From: Botryllus schlosseri | Taxonomy: Eukaryota > Chordata > Ascidiacea > Stolidobranchia > Styelidae | Assembly: GCA_000444245.1 (NCBI GenBank) | Contig: ATSW01007144.1 | Span: 1-21,515 of the forward strand | DNA: 21,515 nucleotides | Reading direction: 5' to 3' | Shown: piece after piece, positions 10,087 through 19,920 of the stretch | How positions within the stretch are numbered: position 1 is the stretch's first letter | Layout: each line of letters opens with the position of its first letter | Program-made: the position numbers and the translations under genes | Notes under the pieces: model-generated | Told to the model about the DNA's origin: nothing | Databases searched by the model: none | The model's input: the letters and a program-made list of their open reading frames with translations, nothing else

Positions 10087-10900
10087 CGGAGGCTCTCAAC
10101 CTTTTTGTCTTGGCAGACCCCTGAAGTTTTAGTTCAAATTTAGTCCACTTATCGCGCAACCGTGATATGACTTGTGACAAATTTAACTGTAGGGTAGTAA
10201 TAAAGAACAACAAAATGACCAATCTTATAAATAATATCATAGATTACGTAGAAATTGCATCGATTTTCATCATTGCAACGCGATTTTGTAGGTGCATTTA
10301 TTGAAGTAAGTGGTCGCTTCTCGAAAACCCACACTTTTGATTTGATATGAACGAGGCTGAAATTCCATTTCCACATTGGTATGTGGTGGCGAATCTCGTA
10401 ACGCTTTCGTTCACACCAAAATTTAAAAAAAGACAGCTTTTTTTAATGAACGTCCAGTCTAGCGATTTCTATCTAGCAGCTCATCATGAAGTTATTCTTG
10501 AATATAGTGGTTATGTATATTACAAAAGAAAATCGATCGCAAATGTCCATTTATAGCGACTACCCTCTAGACTGCTGGGACTTACAACTTGTAAACATTT
10601 TGAAGTAACCCTGATCGACCTTACTGCTCGAACTTTTTCTTTTATCACAGACCCCGAAAAAACATATTCATATACCAATATATGTTGGTATCATTAGGTT
10701 GCTGTCAATTTATCAATTAAAATGAGTTTTCACAGTGGATATTTCATTTCCGACGGCTATATTTGTAATATGAGTCTTGCAATTTTATCAGTTATGAGGC
10801 CAATCTGTCTCGTGACTTACCTGATTGAAAAAATACTAATTAGGCAATCAATCATTTTACAAGCTTGGAGGTCTCGCGGACCCCCGGTTGAGAACCATTG
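10087..10900. mobile_element. 814-bp non-autonomous hAT element
   Basis: The left end is CGGAGGCTCTCAACCTTTTT; the right end read in reverse is CAATGGTTCTCAACCGG. These are diverged CAGTGGTTCTCAACC-type hAT termini. The flanks GTCTATAC (10079-10086) and GTCTATAA (10901-10908) form an 8-bp target duplication with one mismatch. The subterminal GCAGACCCC and GGACCCCC words are typical of the family. Several short frames cross the interior on both strands, but none resembles a transposase, so it depends on enzymes from elsewhere. Confidence 0.85.
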
Positions 10901-12489
10901 GTCTATAACCTTCTAACAGAGGTGACCTACTAACGGCGGACCTTACTGTATTATCAGTGTAGCGTTTGAATTACGTATCATTTCGTGCACATAAATACTG
11001 ATTCATTGGCCAATGGCCAATAGTGGTGCAATGCATATACACCACAAACACATTGCAAAATAAATGAACGTTTTTTGGGACATCATCATCACGCGTTTGC
11101 AGCATCAATGAATAATACGAAATATCTCACGAGGCGCACATGTATTGCAATTGATTTATTATACTTCTGCATGACCATGGCCAAATTGATCATGTACCTT
11201 GTTCGGATGTAATAATACAATGTACCCTTTTGAAACGAACTTCATGCTTTCGTCCCGGAGAATAAAGTCAGTTTGATCCTATCGAATAAGCCAACCAGTA
11301 TGCTAGTTCGATGAAAACAATCGGAATCTTTACACGATCTCTCGGCTATGTGATATAATACCATTTCGTGACATTATATGTAGATGTAGATCAAATACAA
11401 TATGACAAGCGTTTCTTAACTATGCATTGGTGCATTACGTCACACTAACCTAATGTCCGCTCCAAAACTGGGTTGCTTCCTCGCGCGCTCACGCGAATGT
11501 GGTATATTTCCATTCACCGAGATTGCTAGCCGATAATCGAATGGCAATAGTAACACCATCGTCATTTCTTCGGGGCTTTTGTGTCATCGTTATCTCACGG
11601 CTCGTTGACTGTAGACGCGATGCCTATCTACCCTGGCAACAACTATGATTATCATAACGGTCAAGTTATCAATTGCGCAAGACACAATGATACGACTCCT
11701 CGAATCCTAGTCGAATTGTAGTGACTCGAGACGAGCGGTAATTTTCATTACCGCTGTAACATTTATAAAGACTTCGGGGGTTTTGTTTTTCAACGAGAAA
11801 AACTGTCTCTGTAGATACGATCTTCCCACCATGAACAGTTTGAAACCTCGGTTGATGGTATCATAAAATCCAGAACATTAACAAACAGACTATGAAGAAT
11901 CTTGATAACAGCATTTATGTAACCAACGCTCAGCTAGGTCACTTGGCGCTATGAAATATTCATGGTCCACAAGTACAAAAATGAGATAAACTGCTGTTGG
12001 TTCACTTTTGACAACAGAAAGCGTGCATATTCGAACACTGTAAGTCATTCTACTGTGATGATGTCATATTGACGGAATGAATCAAAATTGATCGGTCAGA
12101 CAGTCGATTTTGAACTGGTTCACCGGCAAAATTATCGCGACGATTGGAAACTTATGCTATCAGAACAACATCAAAAGGAAACGATATAAACAGGTGATTT
12201 CCAAACCGTCAAGGTTTGCGACATAATAGGAAATATATAGAGCTAAACATCGTGTGGCCAATGACAGCTATCATGCGGTGTTCCGTGGAAGATGATACGC
12301 GTCACGGAAATATTGTATAATTAGCTTCACAACCACGTGTTAAAGCTGTAAAATCACCATTTTGTTTACAATTTGTTTGATTTACAAGCAAGAAAAGTGT
12401 GTTTTCTGGAAGCGACTACCCATCACAAGAACTCAATGCCACAAGGGAAAATGATAACATATAAATAGAGACATGCTTTGTGTCTAACC
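10901..12489. other. Intergenic region between genes A and B, no gene found
   Basis: About 1.6 kb without a frame of useful length. Small structures seen are a palindromic block ATTGGCCAATGGCCAAT at about 11006 (two CCAAT-box-like words) and a perfect 9-bp hairpin with a 4-base loop, AGCGGTAAT/ATTACCGCT, at 11734-11755. No counterpart of the long third exon of gene A could be found upstream of the duplicated last exon. Confidence 0.45.
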
Positions 12490-13490
12490 ATGCTTGTAAT
12501 TACGTACACATTTACAACCTCAACTTTCATTTATCCCCGTATAGCAGCGCTGTCACATCTGCCTATGGATATTTTGAATGCGTCACTAAAATCGCGTTAT
12601 TCTTATGTTTGTGTCGATAGGCGACGCTATTAAAATGTCGTTGTGAAGTTATGAAGAAGTTTACTCTCTTGTTCAGAGCACCCGCCCCATTGCGGCATCT
12701 TCTTTCAGGTGGTATTTTCGTCAGCAATTGAAGGAGTGGCGTACTTTCTGCATAGCCAATGCTACGGGCTAGAATATCACAGGGTTCTGCAAAAAGTGCT
12801 GATGATTTCGCCTGGCGGAATTTGTCCTATTTTAGTTAACTATTTCGCTGGGTTCAATAGTGTTGGAGGTGGAATGGGATTGTAGTGCGATGGCCACGGT
12901 AGGCTATAAATGAGCGATAACTAGAAATACAATGTTATCTTGATAGAATTTGAGAACGCTGGACCACTCTGCGTTGTATGTTGTTCGATAGATGTCGAAA
13001 CCGATTTCAGCTGCTATGTAATATATAAAATAAATATTCCTCATATCAGTATTTATTTGATATTGTTTGAAATCGGGCAATTTACGTAATGTTGTTCAGG
13101 AAATGAAACCATGAACTGCTTTTTAGTAGAGGCTTTATACCGTGGTCCGCTCGAATATGAACAAATACATTCCAACGAATAAATCATTTGTTATTGGGGT
13201 ATTGTGAACAAGTAACAAGTAGTGTTCCTGGTAATGCGATGGGTTTTGAATGTTTTAAATGGAGCAACTTATGTAACGGCATTTAGATAAAGGAAACCGT
13301 ATACTGTATTTTTCAGTAGAGGCGGGGAGCGAATCATCGGGTATTGACGTACTGAAAAGCAGTATCAACTAGTATCCCTGGTATTGCTGTGGGTTTCGCC
13401 AATCACTCAGTTGACTTGCTGTAGGGCACTCCTACCTTTGAATATACCCGGGAGAAGATCTATCGGTGGTGAACCAAAGCGAGAGTTTCT
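12490..13490. repeat. Segmental duplication, copy 2 (decayed)
   Basis: This is the downstream partner of 8545-9850. It contains the pseudo-exon at 12677-12885, then a 3' flank that follows the other copy to about 13480 (GAGAAGATCT). It lacks the 284-bp hAT element. Part of the flank is repeated again inside this copy: the CCTGGTAATGCGATGGGTTT block near 13230 has a relative, CCTGGTATTGCTGTGGGTTT, near 13377. Confidence 0.7.
12677..12885 (+). pseudogene. Decayed duplicate of the last exon of gene A
   Basis: The acceptor TTGTTCAG and the first bases AGCAC match the real exon at 8728. The frame gives HPPHCGIFFQVVFSSAIEG, alignable with the first membrane segment of gene A, and keeps SQCYG in the loop. 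It stays open for about 68 codons before a stop at 12883-12885. A short deletion then removes part of the second membrane segment, and a further in-frame stop follows. Within the alignable part the codon spacing is kept exactly, including the 16 codons of the loop. No upstream exons are visible nearby, so it is most likely a dead exon copy, although it could still be spliced as an alternative terminal exon. Confidence 0.75.
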
Positions 13491-13926
13491 TCCGAAACGA
13501 TAGTATATATAAGCGATATTATTGGTCGATACATTCAGTTACGAGAGAGTGGTCTTGAACGATATTTAATTCAGGTGTGCAAGGCTTGTTTAGTCCGTAA
13601 TGCCCATATACCAATAAATTCACATATTCATACCATGACAAATTCATGCATTTAATTTGAAATGCGGTCATATATTAGCCAATATCATCGGCTTTGTATC
13701 AATTCTTTGAAAAGTAAACTGCCCTTTCGTGAGAGAGTAGTATGTGAAGCAACCAGGGGCATCTGGAAATGTTATGTATTGACCAACAAACTATAAACCG
13801 TTTTCCGTTACGTATCTAAATTGAGTTCGATTATGGTAATACGCTAAAATCAGGTCATTGGACTAACGGTGTCGATGCCCACAGGTATAAGCACAAAATC
13901 TTATGCAAACATATTTTAAAAATTAG
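13491..13926. promoter_or_regulatory. Upstream region of gene B
   Basis: This holds no coding sequence. Close to the start codon are an octamer-like ATGCAAAC (about 13904) and an AT-rich ATATTTTAAAAATT. The start codon is immediately preceded by TTAG, so the ATG could follow directly on a splice acceptor, either cis or spliced leader. Confidence 0.3.
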
Positions 13927-16900
13927 ATGGAACCACCAACTAGTGCCATACCCTTACTGCTGGTTTTACTTTTGCTCGTATCACAAATGAGGGCATCAAT
14001 GAGGGAATCAAGAATCCCAAACGGTACTTCCAAAGGGATACCTTTTCTACGCCAATCTAGGCCGCTTATTCCTCGCGCACAAATGCTCAAGCCCGTGGAT
14101 CTCTCTGAGAGGGTTGCGACCGAAGGAACCGTCGACAGAAAAATAAAGAAAGGTGTGTTGTTTAATGATGGGTTTTCAGAACAAATTTTCTGAAATGAAA
14201 CCTACGATTTGTAGCCATTCACACTCTTTTACCGAGTAACTGCGAGGACGCCCAAATCTGGTCACAATTAGCACACAGCGACACTGGTGGTGTGATCGGA
14301 TTACTCATTCCCGGAATTGGATTCAAGAACGTATATTGCGACGTCGGAGATGAAGGAGGAAACTGGACCGTATGTTAAATGTGTGATTTTTTTTCGCCGG
14401 ATGAGCTTCATGTCCGCTGCTATGACAGGTTTTTCAACGAAGAAAGAACGGCAATGTCGATTTCTTCCGAAACTGGGCTGATTACGTGAACGGATTTGGC
14501 GATTTTGAAAATATCTGGTTAGGTACGAGTATATATAGGCTTTACATATCGATGAATATTATACTGAATTTGAGTCACAGTGGATGTAAGACGTAACGTA
14601 TTCATAAGGCTACAAACATTCAATGTATATTAGTCGGCGAAATTGCTCAGGTAAAACTAAAGGGAGATTACGATGCAAATTTCTACTCAATTAAAAGTTG
14701 AAAGGCTGGTTTTCAAAGCATGTAAGAACCACTTAAAAGGTGAAAATAGAATATGAAGGTATGAGAAGTACTCACCTAGGTGTTCGCGAAGATAAATCTG
14801 GCCTATAAATGGTCTGTGCTGTGGTACCGATGGATCAAAAATTACAAAATGCGTTCTGTCACCCAAATCTTCATCCGAGAAAATCAGAGCTTTTGCTGGC
14901 TCAACATTTCTGACCACGCTATACCTACCCCGGATTACACATGATTATCCGACGTTTGAACGTTTAAAATTTGTTGCACAAGCGAATCATCGGTCCCCAC
15001 GCAGTTGGCCCAAAAGCACTCGACGAGGCGACCGATGAGATATACGCTCGAAAACTGAAATGTTCCAACTTGATGTGTATTTTAATTTAAGATACAGCGA
15101 GCCAAAGAAGAATGCTTGGTTTCCACCTAAAAAGGGCACTGCACTCTAAAAATGATCTGGTCTCAAATTGAAGGGCAAAACGACAAATAAAATATAGCCA
15201 CAGCCTTTTTCTTCCGAACGCCACCGTAATGGAGCTGTAATGTATTGAAATTTCCACAGATGCATCACGCTCCAGCAGTAACGCAGAGATCGAACTTTAT
15301 ATAGTTGTCAGCCGATGTTATGAAGGAAATAGAATACACTAGAATGCGGTATCCAAACCGCTTTGGATGTACGACATATTTCCTTCATAACATCGGCTGA
15401 CAACTATATAAAGTGCAATCTCTGCGTGACTGCTGGAGCGTGATGCATCTGTGGAAATTCCAATACATTACAGCTCCATTACGGTAGCGGTCTGAAGAAA
15501 ACGGCTGCTTCCAAAATTTTTCTGTCGTTTCGCCCTTTAATTTGAGTGCAGTGCCCATTTAAAATGTTGGCACAAGGTGATGTTTCGATTCAGGCTCAAA
15601 TAGCTGATTATGGCGGTAAACTACCACAGGTAACTATGACATACAGCATCTCTGTATGTGAGCGTATTTTGAATCATTGAATTTAATAAAACACACTCAC
15701 GGATGGTGTTGAAACTCGAGTTATGTGCCGTCATATAGCATTATTCAAGCCGTGCACTTCACATGTAATATGATTGCTGGTTAGTCCATGTTGGGTTGTA
15801 TACTACGAAAACAGAGCCGCGATCAGAATTATAACACGGTCATGAATCCTACTTGCCGACATGCATATCTTCCTACGTTCCTACGTTAGGGTTGTCATAC
15901 GTCCAGAATTTCCCGGACATGTCCGGATTTTGACTGTTAAAACTGCGTCCAGGAGGAATTTCTAAAATATGCGTAAATGTCCGTTATTTTGAACTAAGCT
16001 CATAATTTTTTCCTAAATCAAGATAAACAATATTATTTTGGGGCAGATTTATGCTACATGAAATTTTTCGTCGCGCCGCGTGCAATTTAGTGTCACATAT
16101 ATTGGTCTTAATGTCGGGACTACCACCCTCGCAAAAATGCGATTAAAAATAAATAAAAATAACATTCAGTTACAGAAATGAGTTTAATTGTTATTGCAAT
16201 TACAAGATAACGGTATCTTCATAGAGTCGGTTTAGGCCGTTTGGATATGACTTAACGAAGTACAATTACGCTCCTTGCATTTTCGAAGTCATCATCCTCC
16301 ACCAGCTCTACCGAAAACTCCGATCATGTGGGCGGAGTGAGGATCAAATTATATAGTAATATATGGAAGAAACAATATTATTGACATTTTCATTCAAATC
16401 ATTTCTCGACCAGCTGCATATAGTAAGCCCCAGAAGTTGAATCGATTACGATGGGCTCAAGATCAATGTTTGTTCGGGCGGGGTGGGGCCATGGCCTACT
16501 AAAGCCACGGTGGGCTGAAAAATGTAGCTTCGGCCCTGGTTATAACCTACAACACACAACAACACACTCCTAAACCGGATCGTGACCACCTCTAGTCGAT
16601 AGACAAAGCTTTGCTGGTGTGGCGTCATATTGACCCACAATGTGCTCATACCTCATTTTGAAATCCGCTAGTGGGTGTTGAAAAGCGTCCGGAATTTTGG
16701 ATACCAAAATATGGTAACCCTATATCCTACGTGCATACGTAGTCCGCAATAAAATGTTTTACTCGATTCATACCGCGTTATAATTCTGATGTAGATTCTG
16801 GTTTCGTGTACCATTGGTGTATAGCTGTATGATTGAAAGCAGTAGAATGATATGAGAGTAGTCCAACCACAAAAGAAATTTGCAAGTAATACATGTTGGT

Positions 16901-19704
16901 AAAACTACATAAAAGTATAAGTATAAGTATCTGACCATCTCTCATACTAGAATATACAACCGTATAGTTCGTTGATATACCATCATAGTCGGTATTATTA
17001 GCACAATAATGTGGAGTGTGCATGATCATCAGATGATATTGTAACTAATTTAAGAGCAAATTAGAGATATGGAGCTCATTCATCCGTGATAGATGCCTTC
17101 TAGCGAATACGGGGTTTCAATTAGATTAATCCCTGGATCGATATTGTACAATAGCTTAAAGTTATGTGATCCCGGGATGGGCATTTCCCTGGTCCCTAAT
17201 GCTATGAGACACTGCTTCCGCGATGGAGATGGCGAGGTGGAGCCTAAAAAATATCCAAAAATTGAGTTGGGATTCTAGAGTCGACCTCGGTCGGACAGGA
17301 ATCCGTAACCAACTAGAGTTGCAGCTGTAGTTCGTAGCTATGATTGCATTTAAAACAAAAATGGTGTTTCTTAAGTTGTAAAACTATGCCATAATTGTGT
17401 AAATACTTGCCAAAAAACATGTTCTATGAGACTACGGACAATTACCACCTGATATAGCCGACTTATATCGATATGGGATGGTTGGAACCCTCAAAATAGT
17501 CGGTTCAACAGGAATAGTACAGATATTTCGTCAAAGGAGCTATATTACCTCTATATTTTGAATTGTCAATGTTAATTGACCATGATGTCACAATTGAATA
17601 TTCATTACGTCAAGGCTTAAAAAAACATGTTTGATTCAAATTAATTTTTGTTTTAAAAGCAACCCTAATCTTAGCACTAAAGCTATATCGCCACCAATTA
17701 TTTTGGTATTTTCATACAGATGTTCATGAATTACTAGTATTGAACGTTTTTACTTCCAAAATTACGTAATTAAAATATATCACGAAAGAAGATATGATGC
17801 ATAGGCCAGCCAAGCTAAGCCTGTGGTAGTGCAATTCAATATGAACAACTCCGAATACATATGTCATTAATCGAATGCTCTTGTCGCACTGATTCCGCAG
17901 AGTTATGATACCTGATATTATCTTTCATCAGGACTGGAGGCGTTACATCAGATCACACGGGAAGGAGATTATGAGTTGAAAATTAATATGATCACGCTAC
18001 ATGGAGTTCATCTGTCTGCCAAGTATCGGTAGGTGATGATTTTTACTACTGACTTTGCTCACTATTCCAACTAAAATTTCATTCATTGTCTTTTTTATTT
18101 CGGTGTTATATTCGTAAGAATGCTGTTTCATAATAAAATTTTCACCGGGCCCCGTTGTAATGATACTTTCACTCACAGAAGTGACTTCAGCCAATCTTAA
18201 AACTACTTTTTACATGACATAGCTCACACGTGTAAAAAGGAAATAGTTTTGCGTCATATCTTCTTACTTATAACTCTTCCCGTTCAAGTGTAATTATAAT
18301 GTATTAAAATAATTAAATAATCATTGTATAGGTGGATAAACTAAGGATTCACTTAACATGTCCGGCGCCTCGCCTACAAGGCACATCAGTTGTCGTATGT
18401 CAGCCCTCCGGCTGCTCAACCTAAATCAAATACGATTGAATTATTCTCGCGATTCAGGAAAATCGCGAACCGCTGCAAAATTGATTCGTGGACGTTGCAT
18501 GTAATTATTGAATAGACGGTAGAATTACCTAGCTCGTATATAGGTTGTATAGGTAGGTTTGGTCAACAAGTTCTCTTTTGAATAGGGCATTTTCGACAGT
18601 AAACGATACAAAATAAGCTCGAGATCGTGATAACAAAATATATACTATTTTTATTAACCGAACATGGAGAAAACTCAAATTTCCTGAACTCGCACCAAAC
18701 AACAATATGCTTAATTGCACGTTTTATTGACACCGTACGCGTTTAATAATCCCATCGTTACGTGATAATTATGTATCAAAGCGGACGACACGGAATGAAT
18801 TCCTAGAGCTATAGATTGTAGCGACACAGTGCTTTCAAGTCCGCCTCACCTAAATACTGCAAGTATATACTTATTTATCTCTGTATTCTCAATGTATGTT
18901 TTATGCGGTCCGGATCAGAGGTACGGTCAAAGTAGCCATCGTTCGTACTCAAGTAGAAGTAAAAGTAAATTGATAAAGTTCTATTCGCGCACAAGTAGAT
19001 AAAGGTATCACCGAGTAAGTATCGAATTAAGTATTCTAGGTCTAGTTTTGCCTAGAAAACTGAAATATGTAAAGTAGACGTAGAAGTAGTTCAAACATAA
19101 CTACTTGAAATAGTAGGGCAAGTAGGCAATATGTACTTGAAGTAGAAGTACTTCGTTACTGACCCCCTCTGGTTTGGATGTAACTTGTTATCATAGATTT
19201 TTCCACACGGTTTTAAATAATTGTTCCAAGTACTTGAAGTATGTCAAAATTGATCATTTTCCAAACCAAAATACTATTTTCCTATGTTTATTGCGAGTGA
19301 TTTGAGAATCATTTTGTTACACAACGAAGTTAGAAAAATCGTTGTTACATATTGCTTTCATATTCAAGACATTTCGCATCATGTTATTTAGAAATTTTCG
19401 AATCGGACCGGGCTCAAGCAACTACATATTGAGCGTATCAGGATACTCCGGAAATGCCACAGATTCACTCTGGGTGCATAATAACCATCCATTTACAACG
19501 AAAGACGCAGATCACGACGCACATCCAAGTGATAATTGCGCTTCTCTCAACCATGGAGCTTGGTGGTATATTGACTGCTTCAATAGCAATCTCAATGCAC
19601 TTCTCACGAAGGACTCGACTCAAATCGTGTGGATGAACCTGAATTTTCCTTCAACTACTCAATACCTTATTTACTCCGAGATGAAGTTCCGAAGAAGATT
19701 CTGA
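13927..19704 (+). CDS. Gene B: secreted fibrinogen-related domain protein, 5 coding exons
   Basis: Exons 13927-14152, 14215-14369, 14429-14522, 17932-18028 and 19392-19704 join in frame (intron phases 1, 0, 1, 2) into 294 residues. A signal peptide covers about residues 1-24 (hydrophobic core LLLVLLLLV). A linker of about 55 residues without cysteine or coiled coil follows. The fibrinogen C-terminal domain runs from about 80 to 294, near the usual 210-220 residues. Visible hallmarks are SNC (Cys85), [18 protein letters not shown] (Cys117), [55 protein letters not shown] (Cys240; Asp229 and Asp231 as probable calcium ligands), [14 protein letters not shown] (Cys253) and SEMKFRRRF. Cys85-Cys117 and Cys240-Cys253 are the family's usual disulfides. 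N-glycosylation sequons lie at Asn32, Asn125 and Asn212. Relatives (ficolins, tachylectins, invertebrate FREPs, tunicate v-Themis) bind acetylated sugars or act in recognition. The ligand here is unknown. Confidence 0.93.
14776..14909 (-). other. Possible minus-strand exon inside intron 3 of gene B
   Basis: On the minus strand a frame containing [19 protein letters not shown] and [10 protein letters not shown] ends at a strong donor, CACCTAG followed by GTGAGT. Acceptors are possible at GTCAG (boundary 14909) or at TATAG and GGTAG just upstream. The pyrimidine tract is weak. The residue pattern faintly recalls a cadherin-type repeat (acidic SDEDLGD followed by GQIYL), but this is not a real identification. 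No partner exon with matching phase was found nearby. If real, it belongs to a gene running against gene B, with other exons outside what I can resolve. A chance frame is quite possible. Confidence 0.2.
15133..15556. repeat. Large inverted repeat (foldback), arms of about 180-200 bp
   Basis: The left arm, 15133-15330, begins GGGCACTGCACTC and ends ATGTTATGAAGGAAAT. The right arm, 15378-15556, begins ATTTCCTTCATAACATCGG and ends GAGTGCAGTGCCC. The innermost 34 bases pair perfectly; farther out there are scattered mismatches and small indels. The loop is 47 bases and itself contains a small GCGGTATCCAAACCGC stem. It could be a foldback transposon, although no clear target duplication is visible. 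When gene B is transcribed the intron would form a long hairpin. Confidence 0.9.
15871..16823 (+). repeat. Dispersed repeat, plus-strand copy, split by a hAT insertion
   Basis: The bases 15871-15886 and 16725-16823 together align with the uninterrupted minus-strand copy at 5763-5870. Between them lies the hAT element 15887-16724. Weak similarity may extend upstream to about 15790. Confidence 0.6.
15887..16724. mobile_element. 838-bp non-autonomous hAT element, TAGGGTTGTCATACGTCC ends
   Basis: The left end TAGGGTTGTCATACGTCC is followed by CCCGGACATGTCCGG. The right end, read in reverse, is TATAGGGTTACCATATTTTG, then TTCCGGACG. Termini with ACGTCC and a GTCCGG subterminal word belong to a common animal hAT family. 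A perfect 8-bp target duplication, TCCTACGT, flanks it (15879-15886 and 16725-16732). No transposase is encoded. A segment near 16470-16640 has a different composition (GGGCGGGGTGGGGCC, GTTATAACC) and may be a nested insertion I cannot name. Confidence 0.88.
17470..17625. repeat. Possible fragment of the left-edge hAT family
   Basis: The stretch GATGTCACAATTGAATATTC resembles GTTACGTCACAATTGAAAATTC at 250-271, with ACGTCA following in both. The match is short and the ends are not defined. Confidence 0.25.
18916..19171. mobile_element. 256-bp Tol2-like hAT MITE in intron 4 of gene B
   Basis: The left end CAGAGGTACGGTCA and the right end, read in reverse, CAGAGGGGGTCAGTAACG are imperfect inverted repeats. 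The interior is built of AAGTA and TACTTGAAGTAGAAGTA words, as in the subterminal regions of Tol2-type hAT elements. The flanks GTCCGGAT (18908-18915) and GTTTGGAT (19172-19179) form an 8-bp target duplication with two mismatches. Its right part (from about 19106) is repeated at 19921 because the tandem duplication of the last exon of gene B starts within it. Confidence 0.8.
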
Positions 19705-19910
19705 AGATTCATCCTTTCCCCTCTGATAACGTTCTAACTTGGACTATTAGTGACATCGAGATGTATAAGTCGTGTACAATCTATATCCAATGATTACCAT
19801 GCTGTTAATTGAAACCAGCCATCTTTATTGAGGCGAAGATAAATATTGAGTATATGTTAAACGGGTAAAAATTTTATTAACTGAAATTGAGAAATGATTA
19901 GAATTGGATA
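19106..19910. repeat. Tandem duplication, unit 1 (contains last exon of gene B)
   Basis: The unit starts TGAAATAGTAGGGCAAG inside the MITE and ends near GATTAGAATTGGAT. It covers the right part of the MITE, the end of intron 4, the last coding exon and about 200 bp of 3' flank. Unit 2 follows after about 10 bases. Confidence 0.88.
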
Positions 19911-19920
19911 TCATATAATA

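Larger units (their letters stand above)
14523..17931. other. Intron 3 of gene B
   Basis: This 3409-bp intron separates the WLG exon from the ALHQIT exon. It holds the candidate minus-strand exon (14776-14909), a large inverted repeat (15133-15556), a dispersed repeat split by a hAT element (15871-16823), and AT-rich filler. The stretches 16830-17460 and 17630-17900 contain nothing I recognise. Confidence 0.7.

Noticed and set aside
16446-16649. Minus-strand frame in the intron 3 hAT element
   Set aside because: It is internal to a non-autonomous transposon and shows no transposase motif.
17093-17278. 61-codon + strand frame in intron 3 of gene B
   Set aside because: It has a fairly coding-like composition but lacks FReD similarity and usable phase 1 splice sites, and the known exons already complete the domain around it.
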